Assembly: GCF_000090795.2 (NCBI RefSeq)
Contig: NW_003546511.1
Coordinates: 50,411-106,515, forward strand
Direction: 5' to 3'
DNA from: Amphimedon queenslandica
Lineage: Eukaryota > Porifera > Demospongiae > Haplosclerida > Niphatidae
Length of the DNA: 56,105 nucleotides
This document shows, in pieces, positions 23,845-33,519 of the stretch. Under the pieces are notes generated by a model that was not told the DNA's origin, did no database searches, and was given only the letters and a program-made list of their open reading frames with translations. Made by a program: the position numbers and the translations under genes. Every line of letters begins with the position of its first letter. Position 1 is the stretch's first letter.

Positions 23845-24070
23845 TGTTGTGTATACCTTTCTTCTGGCTCGATTGAGTACACCTAGCTGTCCCCTGTTGT
23901 GTTGTAACTTCCCTTTCCCAGTTATTTTCACTTCTTAACTTCAAAGGACTGTATATCCTCTTCTTTATCAAACCAGCAACAAAACACATGAAAGAGTGTA
24001 TGCGCATGTGTAGTACAATAATGAATACAATAATAATTATGAATAATAATGAGTAGGGAAATTCCCAACA
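23845..24070 (-). repeat. BEL 5' LTR (226 bp)
   Basis: On plus it begins TGTTGTGTATACCT and ends TTCCCAACA. It pairs with 17692-17917 over its full length. As the 5' LTR of a minus-strand element it should hold the promoter, but I cannot pick out a TATA box with confidence. Confidence 0.93.
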
Positions 24071-24075
24071 GGAAC
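24071..24075. repeat. BEL target-site duplication, right copy (GGAAC)
   Basis: Directly after the right LTR. It pairs with GGGAC at 17687-17691, with one substitution. Confidence 0.75.
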
Positions 24076-24446
24076 TGTTCACGACAAAGTGAGTTTTTTG
24101 ATGCAAGGATTTTTAATCGTACTGCACATTCCACTCATAATCAGTCTTTACCTGCCTGCTACCATCGTCATGAGCTTGAGAAGAGGTGTCTCTATGAGGA
24201 TAGAGTCATTCAGGTGGAACACGGGTGTTTCACACCTCTTGTTTTTTCAACAACTGGAGGTATGGGACCATCTGCCTCAATTTTCTATAAGAGACTGGCT
24301 TCACGCTTTGCTCTTAAATACGCTGTAAAATATCATTTGCTCTAATCCACTCTGCTGTTCTTTGCCTCCGTGGCACACGGACTTGTCCATCTAATTTATT
24401 CCTTGACTTTGACCTTGCTCTTTCTGAAGGCAGAGTCACCAACTGA
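24076..24446 (+). pseudogene. C-terminal endonuclease-like part of the RT element
   Basis: This resumes the coding region cut by the BEL element. It reads CSRQSEFFDARIFN, then a Tyr/His-rich stretch with HRHELEKRCLYEDRVIQVE, then PLVFSTTGGMGPSA and, after a frame change near 24345, VLCLRGTRTCPSN and LALSEGRVTN before a TGA at 24444. Together with RLDIKADGFW and the CxC..H..C finger just upstream of the BEL insertion, the series R-x-D ... FFD ... ELEK-R-x-x-Y mimics the zinc finger plus PD-(D/E)XK restriction-like endonuclease that ends R2-type LINEs. That similarity is my inference. A frameshift near 24340 shows decay. Confidence 0.65.
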
Positions 24447-24529
24447 ACTATTCCATCTTAACCTATTTTTATCCTAATTTTTATTTCATTTTTTTAAATT
24501 TTATCCCACTACCTATGGTTTTGGTTTAT

Positions 24530-24575
24530 TATTAAAAAATAAAAAAATAAAAATAAAAAATAAAATAGAGATCAG
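24530..24575 (+). repeat. A-rich 3' tail of the RT element
   Basis: An A-rich run of AATAAAAA-type units follows the stop codon by about 100 bases. Opposite-strand LINE sequence starts immediately after it, marking the right edge of the inserted element. Confidence 0.65.
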
Positions 24576-24589
24576 ATACACCAGTGCAT

Positions 24590-25760
24590 AAATCTCTCCT
24601 AACTGACATATCACATACTGCCTCAGGGATATTCATGACAACAAGATTGACAATGTTACCGCTTGCATGGTTTGGGCAAGTAACTAGTTGAGCAAAATTT
24701 AATGACAATAGCTCATCTCAAAGAGAACGAGAGGGTAATGAGGAGGCTGATAGAGAGCTCCAATCAATGTCAAGCACCTAATAACAGCAGATGGGATCCC
24801 TCTGGTACTGACAGTGTGAGATGATGAAACAAAGATGACCCCGGTGCAGCATCAGGAGGAGGAGGAGGCAAGTAGACACAACAGACATAGACTGGCTTTG
24901 CAAGAGTTAATTCAACTATGATCACTTCCACATCAACAGCAGTATGAACATGTCTGGATGGAATTGTAGTAGACACAGCAAGAAAACCCCCACCAACAGT
25001 GTGAGACCTATCCATATACTGTATATACAGTGGGTTAACCCTCAGAGTCAAAGATTGAGGAAGAAAGCCAAGTCTCAGTGAGAGAAACAATATCAAGAGA
25101 CTTACTATAGACAACAGATTGAAAACATCTAATTTGTTCCTTACACTTCGAGCATTCCACAAACTAAGAAAAATGCGACCATAACCCCCACCTAGTCAGG
25201 AGCTGTTTTGAACTGATGAGACTGCAGGGATAGTAGTGGCACTAGGGGTATTTAGAGAGCTTGTAACGTCTTGTAAGGGGTCCTGTACTGGAGTAGACCT
25301 TCCAGATCAGAGGCAGAACACAACTGGAATTCTTGATTAACAACAGAGCCAAACTTTTCATCATGAACAGATTTCCAGCTTTAATAACAGAGGGATTTAC
25401 ACCAGATGAGATGAGGTCTTTATGCTGCTTCAGAATAACAGACATTGATTTATACAGATGTGGGAACAAATCAGCCCTGATACCAACTGAAGGATTATCT
25501 GCTAACCTGACTTATTTCATAGAATACTCAAGACATCACAAGAACGATTTAGAATAACTAGCAATGGACAGGAGCGATCCGATGAATACTTCCCCTAGCG
25601 AAGACAATCTCTAACTGGCTTGTAATAGCTCTTTGAACTCCTAAGACATCATGGAGGAAAGATCTGCTTGCTCTTCTTTGAGCACATCCAGTGTTCGTGA
25701 GATAGCAGGCCTTTTTTGCAGCCATCAATAATGATGATCGCTTCTTCCTCTGTAACACAG
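24590..25760 (-). pseudogene. LINE ORF1 (RRM-like) and ORF2 APE-type endonuclease (right half of the interrupted LINE)
   Basis: On minus, a decayed ORF1 RRM-like segment (about 25640-25240, with LLVILNRSCDVLSIL) is followed by the ORF2 start and an APE-type endonuclease: FLSLWNARSVRNKLDVF, then SHTVGGGFLAVS, YVCCVYLPPPP and SHLLLLG (about 25165-24770). After a frame change it continues with WLELSIS- and SPTHASGNI-like sequence down to CTGVSDL at about 24590, where the catalytic SDH would lie. The endonuclease nicks target DNA for reverse transcription. The rest of ORF2 is at 13030-14875. The PHD finger seen in the related ORF1 at 9354 is not visible here. Confidence 0.75.
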
Positions 25761-25769
25761 CAAAGCAAC

Positions 25770-27085
25770 TAGCTACCAGCTTATTATTTGGAAATAGAGA
25801 AAGAGCAGGTTTGATATAGCCTACAATACCTTTACTTTCTGCAGTAGACTATTTTATAAGAAGTTTCAAGAAGCAGTATGCATCTCAACGCATTAATGCC
25901 TTATCAAAACTTTCATGGACCCACCCCCAGATGCATTAATGCATTATTGACTGTGACAGGGTTAATCATACAGTCCATGTCTTAAGCCCTCCCATAAAAC
26001 ACATGTTATTACAGCAGCTACCACCTACTTTAAATGAGTCATGTCCTCTTTTTCTAAACCAAGTTTTAAGTCTGAGCAGCTTACTTTGTTTAGTTGTATG
26101 AGTCAAGGTAAGTAAAGAAATGAAAATATCAATATACAAAACAATATAAATAATTGAATTAACTAGGTAGTAGAAGTAAAACTGCAGCTATTAATAGCAC
26201 ATTGACTTTTAAATCTGACTCTATATCTACTACTGTTTCCGATGAGCCAATTCATGCTACCATAGCGATTTAGTAGGTCAACCAGTTGCACCTACTCAAT
26301 ATGCCCCTATTTATTGTTGCTCATGTTGTAGGGCAGTGGACCATGGTGCTGCTGCCTGTGACTCTACTCAATTTATTTTTAATGGTGGCAAGTCTGGCCC
26401 GGCTCCTAATAGTGGTACACACAAGGACAGAGGCCCAGGTTAGAGTAACTGTATTCTGTTAAATACGACTCAATACTCACTTTCCTTGTTTGTCTGTCGC
26501 ATCATTTCTTATTGAGTTTATTCTTGTCCTGCTAGCTACTTTGACTTTGCAATCTGAGCAACTATAACTGTTCCATGCATTTAATAATTATTTGCAATTA
26601 TCAGAATCTATATCTATCAAATTTGGTTATTTTGAGCAATTACAGTTTGAATAGTGATGGGCAATATATTGCTTCTTTATCAATATCAACAATAATTAAG
26701 GGATTAATTTGAATCATTGTCACTTTTTAATGCTATTTTAAACAATCTATTAACCACACCCATATATTAAAGTTAAATAACTAATTTTAATGAGTAATTG
26801 CACTGTTCCACTGTCAAGTGACCTGTTGTTAGCTCATAATAAGACAAAAACCAAGCTCAAGAGCATGATAGTGATCTCTCATGACAAGTATAGTTATATT
26901 AGAGCCAAAATCATTAGCCAGACCCCTGAAGCACCTTAAAATGAAGGTGTGGTTATCATATCATTAATAATCAAATATTTTTTAAAGGTCCATTAATGAG
27001 AGCATTAACTCTGACCTAACAACACTCAGTTACTTGTGGTTGGATAATGCAGTGGCGCAGATCAAAGCAGTAAAGTAGGGTGCCA
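25770..27085. other. No recognised gene
   Basis: AT-rich sequence. A plus-strand patch near 26290-26450 has a slightly coding look (HGAAACDSTQFIFNGGKSG in one frame) but no family signature. It might belong to the 5' part (gag) of the DIRS element that starts at 27089; I cannot support this further. Confidence 0.3.
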
Positions 27086-27088
27086 GAA

Positions 27089-29098
27089 TGGAGAAGTCAC
27101 ACCTCAGTGCTTCCTAAAGGCATGTTCCAGTCCATTCTGATGACCAGTCTTCTGTCAGTGCAATGGGAGGAACAACCTACATAGACTTTGCCCTCTCATT
27201 TGGGCTCTGCTCTGCCCCCAAACTTTTTATGGCCATGGCTGATGGCTTAGTATGGTGCAAGATTTGTGAGGGGTTGTGTCAATTCTTACATTACCTGTAC
27301 AACTATTTCTGGCCACCCCAGCAGTGACATTGTTGTGAATGGTCCGCAGCAAAGCTGCTCCAGGATCTTGGATTTCCAGTGGGCCTCCACAAAGTGGTGG
27401 GTCTGGCCACAATTTTGACATTCCTGGGGATTTAGCTATATTTACAGGGCATTTGGAGATGAGGCTCTGTCAGAAGAGCTTGGTCGACTCCAGTCATCAA
27501 TCTATGGATTGTTAGACCATAGCTTAGCTACTAAAACACAGCTTTAGTCCATAGTCATCAGATGGATCCATTGTGGTCCAACCAGGGAGGACATTCCTTG
27601 TGCCATTTAGTAAACAAAATTCCCCAAGAAGCAGCATCATCTGGTCAGGCTTAATGGGAAGTGCAAGGCTGAACTCCACTGGTGGACTTTCATTTTGCAG
27701 GCTGGAAAAGGGTTGATCTCTTCCTGGGAAGAACAGTAGTAGATACTATGACCTATGATGTTTCACTTTCCTGGGGTGTCGGTGCACTTTTGGAAGAAGG
27801 AGCCTCATTGTTTGAGTTACAATGGCCTCAGAGCAGAAGTGATGTCAATATTGCCACAAAGGAGCTGTTCCCCATTGTTTTTGTGGCGGACATATGGGGA
27901 GCCAGATGACGAGGCAAGTGTATTATATTCTGTATCGACAATCAGGCAGTGGTAGATGCCTTTGCACAATGGACCCACCTCTAATGTACTTGCTACCGTA
28001 CCTCTTTTTTCTTGCTGCTCATTTTGATGAGCATGTGGGGGTACATATTTGGGGTAGATAACGGTGCTGCTGATGCCTTTCCATGCAACCTCTACTCTAC
28101 TTTTTCTTCTCTCCTTCCCCAAACCAACACCTTCCCAATAAATATACCTCGGCCATTAGTTAAACTGCTGTAAGACTGGTGTCTCCTTTGGACATTGAAA
28201 CACAAGAGATTTACTTGTGCAAGAGGTCTTGAAGTGAAGACAGTTTCTTCTTACTCTTTGTCCCAGTGGAGGTATTTAGCATTTTGTTGCTTGGTCAACC
28301 TACCACCACTCCCACTTTCAAGGGAGTATTTTGTTTGTTTGTGGCTTTCTTGGCTCATTAAGGTCTTCCTCAATCAATGCATACCTCGCCGATATGAGGA
28401 ACTTGGCAATAGCCAATGAAGACACACTGATGGGCAGGAATGCCTTCAGCTGGTCACAAGGAGTTATGAGGTCAATGCCTCAAGGAGCACAGGCCACGCA
28501 TCTCCATATTACAAGTGCCATTATGCATTGGCTGTTATGGTTATGGTCTGGCCATGAGTTTGGTTTTCTTTTGTTGTGGGCTGCCACTTGTGTGCTTTTT
28601 TGGATTCTTGCAAGTGGTTCAGTTCCCTGCAGTGGGTGATGCTTCACAGAGGCTTTTCGTTTTGGAGGTAGCAGTGGACTCAAGGTCCTCCATAGCTAAT
28701 TGTCTCTTGCTCCACCAGGCAAAAAGCAACCCCATTGATAAGGCTATAGCATTATTCCTATGACTTTCTGGCTCAGCTGTTTGTCCAGTGGGGGCCCTTC
28801 AATACTTGGCCATTTGCTCCTGAAGAGATGGCACTTGTTTCTATGGGAGGATGGTAAGCCCTTGTCAAAGAAAGACTTTATGGCCCAAATCAGACGTGGT
28901 CTCCAACTTGCTGGTATTGATATTCGCAGATTTTTGTCTGCGGATTGTGGCAGCAATATCCACCATTCTCCTACTTCTTCATCAAGACGTTGGGTCATTG
29001 GCAGTTAGAGGCATATCAGTTGTATGTCCAGACCCCCAGAGAATCCCTATTTGGAAGGCACACCTAATTAGTAACCCTGTTCAGAAACCCCTCCCTTG
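27089..29098 (+). pseudogene. DIRS-type retroelement: RT, RNase H and tyrosine recombinase
   Basis: DIRS elements copy RNA to DNA and integrate a circle with a tyrosine recombinase. RT: RHVPVHSDDQ, TYIDFALSFGLCSAPKLFMA (27175 on); the active site reads HYLYNYFW where HYLDDF is expected, so the acids are lost. RNase H: DVSLSWGVGALLEEGASL (first Asp), NIATKELFPIV (Glu) and CIDNQAVVDAFA (Asp), about 27755-27965. Recombinase: an N-terminal helical part near 28300-28480; a catalytic core with LFVLEVAVDSRSS and QAKSNPIDKAIALF (about 28640-28760); ending with LFLWEDGKPLSKKDFMAQI, GIDIRRF, the SLRIVAA box and the tyrosine region around 28990-29030 spread over frames. Many frameshifts and stops. No gag was found upstream. 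Confidence 0.82.
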
Positions 29099-29217
29099 AC
29101 TTTAATTTATTGTTTACTTTAATATTTTTGTTATTTTTTGCATTGATTTTGGGATTCTACACCTACTTGTTAAAGATAAAGTTAGGGGAAGTTGTAGCTT
29201 AGGTTCATTGGGTAGTT

Positions 29218-29300
29218 ATTTTGACACCACAGAAGTTCTACCCCTTGGATGATGATTACAGGCCTCTCTGTTTTGTTTTGTGACCCCGCCAGATTAATTT
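29218..29300 (+). repeat. DIRS-flanking direct repeat, copy 1
   Basis: Contains CCTTGGATGATGATTACAGG and CCTCTCTGTTTTGTTTTGTG. It matches 29731-29815 in direct orientation (CCGTGGATGACAATTACAGG, then CCTCTCCCTTCTGTTTGTTG). Split direct repeats flanking or following the coding region are typical of DIRS/Ngaro/PAT elements. Confidence 0.6.
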
Positions 29301-29309
29301 ATTAAGGAA

Positions 29310-29580
29310 GGCTATTATTAGTCCCCCAGAAGACCCCATTTGATTTCTGGTGGTGAAGGATCTGGATATATTGATCTAAAGCCCCCAAGGGTGGGCTCTA
29401 TCAATTGTTCTGCAGGTGGAGCCCATACATTAAGCCACACTACACTTCCTTAGGGCAGTGTGGCCGCTGTATCACTTTCAGGTCTTGGAGAAACTGAATC
29501 AAAGGGGGCCCCTAAGGTAAGATTAATTGACATTTTAGAGCTTGATTGAAATAGGGTTAATCAGTAGGGGGCTTTCCCAT
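29310..29580 (+). repeat. DIRS-associated repeat block, copy A
   Basis: The block with AAGCCACACTACACTTCC, GGTCTTGGAGAAACTGAATC and GGGGCCCCTAAGGTAA recurs, diverged, at about 32420-32700. It lies between the two short direct repeats, so it probably belongs to the element terminus. Confidence 0.6.
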
Positions 29581-29730
29581 TGTCAGATTAGAAATTGCAG
29601 TGCATTTGCAAACACAGGCCATTGTTCATGACGTTGGAACGTAGAAAAGAAGCTCCTGTCGATACATTTCCACCCCTCTTCCAGCATCAGATAGGTTAGG
29701 TTTTCCACTGAGTTATCTTCCTGGTGTGAT

Positions 29731-29815
29731 AGTAAGGCCACCACACAAGATCCACCCCGTGGATGACAATTACAGGCCTCTCCCTTCTGTTTGTTGACCC
29801 AGCCAGGGGGCAGGG
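29731..29815 (+). repeat. DIRS-flanking direct repeat, copy 2
   Basis: Direct repeat of 29218-29300, with substitutions and small indels. Confidence 0.6.
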
Positions 29816-30006
29816 TCTGATTACTCATAGAAGACTCTTAGCCAGCCCCAGGGAAGATAATGCACATCTACTTAACTTTCATCTACTCTGTATTTACATC
29901 TACTAATAAAAAAATTCTCATGTATATGCATGTACTTGCATCATTTACTTTCTTGTATTTACATTTACTTACAAAAAATGTTATAAAGTAACAAAAACTT
30001 AATTAT

Positions 30007-30427
30007 TTATAAAAATGTAATTGTTCCAATTTTCAGACGAGTTCGTCTCTGACTTAAAACAATCCCAGTCTTTGAAAAAAGGCGTTCAACTGGTATAGAG
30101 CTTGTTGGTACTGAATGTAATTGTAATGCTAAAGTAGATAATGATGTAACCTTTTGCTCACACCAAACAGGTAACAGTTTCAAATGTAATGTAGGGTATT
30201 CAAAGTACGCTTGTAATTCGACATCATTTTCATTAGTAGAACTGCCATGGACTACGACACTACTGAAATCTAAGAGACGTTTCTTCTTTTGTGGCTGTGC
30301 TTCTAAATCTAAAGAAATATCATTAGTAGTGGGTGTAGATACAGCTTCAGAAGTAGGCAGAGCAATAGAATTAGTTTGAGGTAAAAGTTCTTTGATTTTA
30401 TCCTTTACAGTGGTTGGATAAAACTTG
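30007..30427 (-). pseudogene. hAT transposase C-terminal (dimerisation) fragment
   Basis: This ends with the hAT dimerisation domain: LALQLHSVPTSSIPVERLFS, then KTGIVLSQRRTRLK. The upstream half (SIALPTSEAVSTPTTND and a KKKRLLDFS segment) is the variable linker. It is open up to the 10-N gap at 30428. The matching N-terminal part on the same strand may be the BED-finger region at 31200-32272, in which case a plus-strand hAT end is wedged between them. Confidence 0.75.
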
Positions 30428-30437
30428 NNNNNNNNNN
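30428..30437. other. Assembly gap (10 N)
   Basis: Ten undetermined bases, probably a scaffolding join of unknown true length. Sequence on either side is hAT 3' coding sequence in opposite orientations. Confidence 0.95.
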
Positions 30438-30690
30438 ACAAGAGACATTAAGCCCTTTAGATGTTCAACTTCAAGAGTACCTTGATACTCCAACAGTAAA
30501 TGTAAAACCTACTGTCTTCTGGTCAGGAAGAAACAGTTCTCCCTTAAAAACTCTGGCATTAGAGCTGCTATCTGTCCCATCAAGCTCTGCCCCAGTGGAG
30601 AGACTATTTTCCAAGGCTGGCATCATACTGAACCAAAGAAGAACAAGACTCAGCAGTAAAAACCTGGAAGAACTTCTATTTTTTAAGTAG
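30438..30690 (+). pseudogene. hAT transposase C-terminal fragment, opposite orientation
   Basis: Open from the gap to a TAG at 30688-30690. It reads LQEYLDTPTVNVKPTVFW, then LALELLSVPSSSAPVERLFS and KAGIILNQRRTRLSSKNLEE, a clean hAT dimerisation domain without internal stops. It is related to but different from the minus-strand copy at 30007. Confidence 0.8.
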
Positions 30691-31199
30691 TTGTTTCTGC
30701 ATACAATTATCATTAGAGTTCAATGTACATGTAAATAGTTAATCTCTCATTTTTTCTCTTCCTCTCTTTACTTAACTGATCTAGTTACATGTTAAATGAT
30801 ATAGTTTTCAATAAAATAAAACTGTTGTCAAATTAACAATATGTATAGTAGAGGTAGATAGACGAAAATGAAAAGCAGGCATACACGTAGATAGATGACA
30901 TTTTTATCACTGTAGATGTAAATAAATGGTAAAGGATGTTCAATACATGATGCAATGTCTGCTTCACACAATGCATTAATAGCTGTATTATCTGTTGGAA
31001 CACTATTACTTGCATTTTCTAAAGAGTCAGTGACAGGAATAAGACAACAAGAGGTAGGTTAATTTTCCCGTTGTAGGATATCGGTTCCTTCAGCGAAGTA
31101 TTCTAAAACATATACACCTTAAAAATTTTCTTTATCAGTAGTAGTAATAGTGAGAGTTAAGTGGTTTCAACTTTCTAATGCAGTACTAATAACTAGAAT

Positions 31200-32272
31200 G
31201 ATTTAAGATATATTTATGCATTCTTGAGTACGAGTTCCATCGTGCTTTATTGGCAGTATGTATCCTTTTCTCTTGTAATGCATAATGAAAATGACTTGAT
31301 TGACGTGACAGAGTACATATAGCCTTCACCTTTTTAAATGCAGCTTAAACTCAACGGTAATTTAAAAGCTCTTTAGAGCCATCATGTACTACTAACTGTA
31401 GCTGATGAGCATCACACCCAATAAATCTGTCAAAATGTGAAAGTGGTTGGCTTATCCACAGAGAGAGCATTGCCATGTTCTCATCTTCTCTGTCGGATTT
31501 ATCATTTTCAGTAGGACAAGGGAACTCATCAAGTTCTATGGTGAAGGCACTTTTCATATTTGCAGCATTGTCTGTTACTGCAAGAAAACATAGTACTTTA
31601 CTCGATCTAGTTCATCTTCGAAACGATTCCTAACATTAATACCGGTGTGTGGAGGCGGAACTTCTTTGAAAGAAAGTAAGCTATTTTTCAAAGAACCTGT
31701 TTGAGTAATGAAATGAATAGTACAGCCAAGGAAGTTTCGACCATCTCTCACTGTCTAAAAGTCATCAGTAACTGTAGGCTTTGGCTGCAATGCTGATATC
31801 TTTTTTAGGAAGAGCTCTGTATCATGAGTATACAAATCATTTACCTTTCTTATTAGTATAAAGCAAGGTTTGACATCAGTCATGAATGACCAAAACCATG
31901 GTTGTTCAACCATCTGTAGAGCAGGTCCTCCACTTCCACACAAGTTTAAGGCAACAGATGTAGCAATTTTGTCCTAATTCTTGAAGTCTGGCCTTTTCTT
32001 CGCTTGCACATCACTTGTAAGAAGCATCTGATTAGAACTTTTTAGTTGACGCTGCTGTTTTTCTCGGTGATATCTATGTAAATGAGAGTGGGATGTTTGT
32101 AGGTGCTTCAAAAGGTTTCCTTTTGTAGTTAGTGTGCACTTGTAGTCCTTTTAACATATCTTACATTTAGCTACACAGTCTTTGTTCATTTGGGGCCGAG
32201 TAGGTAGTGTAAAGAAGGAATAATAATCAATATTTATTGAGCTAGGAGTAGCACATGTTTCTATCGCCATAT
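31200..32272 (-). pseudogene. hAT transposase N-terminal half with BED zinc finger
   Basis: The ATG at 32270-32272 opens MAIETCATPSSINIDYYSF. A BED-type zinc finger follows: CVAKCKIC, then a TAA, then KGNLLKHLQTSHSHLH, with Cys-x2-Cys and His ligands (about 32190-32080), presumably for binding the element ends. Further on are EQPWFWSFMTDVKPCF (about 31900), VTDDF, RDGRNFLGCTIHFI, and FIGCDAHQLQLVVHDGSKEL (about 31360-31430), the hAT catalytic-domain segment with conserved His. Several stops and frameshifts interrupt it. No C-terminal domain follows directly; sequence at 30700-31190 is AT-rich and unrecognised. Confidence 0.75.
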
Positions 32273-32289
32273 TAGAAAGTAAACCACAC

Positions 32290-32419
32290 CCCTAAATTAT
32301 TAAAATAAAAATATCCATGTATTTTTAAGTATTAAGGAATAATCACTTTGTATGTACATGTATGTACTCTTTACTATTATTTTCATGTAAATAATTGTGT
32401 ATTGTGTATATACATGCAA
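32290..32419. other. AT-rich spacer
   Basis: Low-complexity AT-rich sequence between the hAT and the repeat block at 32420. No feature is visible. Confidence 0.3.
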
Positions 32420-32700
32420 TATCTGCCCCAGGGCAGCATATTTTCTTTCTTGGTGTTGGAGATTTGAAGATATTGATCCAAAGCCCTGTATAATTTACTT
32501 ACCTGAGGTTCAATTGTCTTGGAAGCGGGCCCAACTACCTTAGGCCACACTTCCTTACAGCAGTGCGTCCATAGTTTTCCTCCTAGGTTGCTTTATGTCT
32601 TGGACAGACTGAATCAATGGGGCCCCTAAGGTAACATTAACAATCGAATGTGTTGATGTCACGTCAGAAAGGATCATGTGAAACCAGGTGGTTTCCCATT
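32420..32700 (+). repeat. DIRS-associated repeat block, copy B
   Basis: Diverged copy of 29310-29580: TTAGGCCACACTTCCTTAC, GTCTTGGACAGACTGAATC and GGGGCCCCTAAGGTAAC occur in the same order. It may be the far terminus of the same DIRS element displaced by the hAT insertions at 30.0-32.3 kb, or an independent remnant. Confidence 0.55.
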
Positions 32701-32806
32701 TTTGTTGTAGTGTAGTGCTGTTCAGTACCTTAAAAATCGAATTCGGTTTGATTCCTAGTAATTTTGCATTGTGTATTGAAAGTTTCGAGTACTACCAACT
32801 GATGTA

Positions 32807-33351
32807 CCATAGGTCGGGATATATTTGCGGCTGCAATTATTCGCGGTCATAAAAAAAATTTCAATTAAAAACCATGGAAACCGAGGTTTTATTTTAATTG
32901 AAAACAGCGCGATAGTGAGGAAAAGCACCTTGCTGCAGTGTTCTTGAGCTGTTGTTCTTCTTGTGTCACTGAGCCTTGGGCTCTTTGGAGCTGCTTCACC
33001 GGTTCTTTACACAACTAGTGCCTCGCCATATTTTGGGACTCTCCACCCATTCTAGTTAGTGTTTATTGACTTGGGCGTGGTTTATTATCACCAGCACGCG
33101 GACCAGCAACAATTTGCAGCAAAGAGGCTGAAAGAGCTCCGAGGTAGCAGTCCATACAAGAAGTTAACAGATAGAGAAGGACTCGCTATTGGTGAATGGC
33201 TCCACTATAGCTGCTAAAGAACAGATGAATAGCTGAACACTAAACACATTGTCTTAATTGTCATAGCAACGCTCTAACAGTTTCCATGGTTTTTAATTGA
33301 TTTTTTTATGACTGCAAATAATTGCAGCCGCGAATATATCCCGACCTACGG
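32807..33351. mobile_element. Tc1/mariner-type MITE (TA TSD) with HTH remnant
   Basis: Left end CCATAGGTCGGGATATATT. Right end read on minus CCGTAGGTCGGGATATATT. Inverted similarity extends about 75 bp, including ATTAAAAACCATGGAAAC near both inner ends. A TA dinucleotide flanks each side. On plus around 33110-33215 an open stretch reads QQFAAKRLKELRGSSPYKKL, then TDREGLAIGEWLHY. This resembles the helix-turn-helix start SPYQKFSVSERSQIGKYA in the MITE at 42496-43052, so both derive from one transposase family. Confidence 0.8.
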
Positions 33352-33519
33352 TATTTGTGCGCATGCACAGTATTGACTATGATTATTTGTGGTTAAAAAA
33401 TAAACAATGAACAATGATGACGCAAACAAGTAAGTGAAGTCCATGACGTTTATTTACAGTACTAGTTTACTAGTTTTATGTTGAAGTTTAAAATAACAAA
33501 TTATGGTGTCAATGTTCTC

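Larger units (their letters stand above)
17692..24070 (-). mobile_element. BEL/Pao LTR retrotransposon, full length but decayed
   Basis: The element spans 6379 bp from LTR to LTR and is transcribed on minus, so the right LTR is the 5' LTR. Order on minus: LTR, putative primer binding site, Gag with three zinc knuckles, aspartic protease, RT, RNase H, integrase, C-terminal tail, purine stretch, LTR. This Gag-Pol order and the DUF1759/DUF5641-type flanking domains are characteristic of BEL/Pao (Belpaoviridae). No envelope-like gene is visible. Several frameshifts and in-frame stops show it is inactive. Confidence 0.93.
14890..24575 (+). mobile_element. RLE-type non-LTR-like retroelement (middle layer of the nest)
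   Basis: One coding region on plus is split into 14950-17691 and 24071-24446 by a BEL element. After its stop at 24444-24446, a T-rich stretch is followed by an A-rich tail at about 24530-24575 (repeated AATAAAAA-type units). The LINE sequence then resumes on the other strand. An A-rich 3' tail without LTRs fits target-primed reverse transcription. The 5' boundary is placed between the end of LINE homology (about 14880) and the ATG at 14950. Without the BEL insert the element is about 3.3 kb. Confidence 0.7.
13030..25760 (-). mobile_element. Outer CR1-like LINE, split by a nested insertion
   Basis: The two halves are collinear: ORF1-RRM and endonuclease at 24590-25760, and linker plus RT at 13030-14875, both on minus. 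The endonuclease half stops just after the CTGVSDL segment, where the catalytic SDH is expected, and the left half resumes in the linker a few dozen residues later. The inserted DNA is the RT element on plus (about 14890-24575). I could not find an unambiguous target-site duplication, so boundaries are good to a few tens of bases. Confidence 0.7.

Noticed and set aside
14870..24600. Target-site duplication for the RT element in the LINE
   Set aside because: Flanks near 14880-14900 and after 24575 are AT-rich and give several short chance matches; none was convincing.
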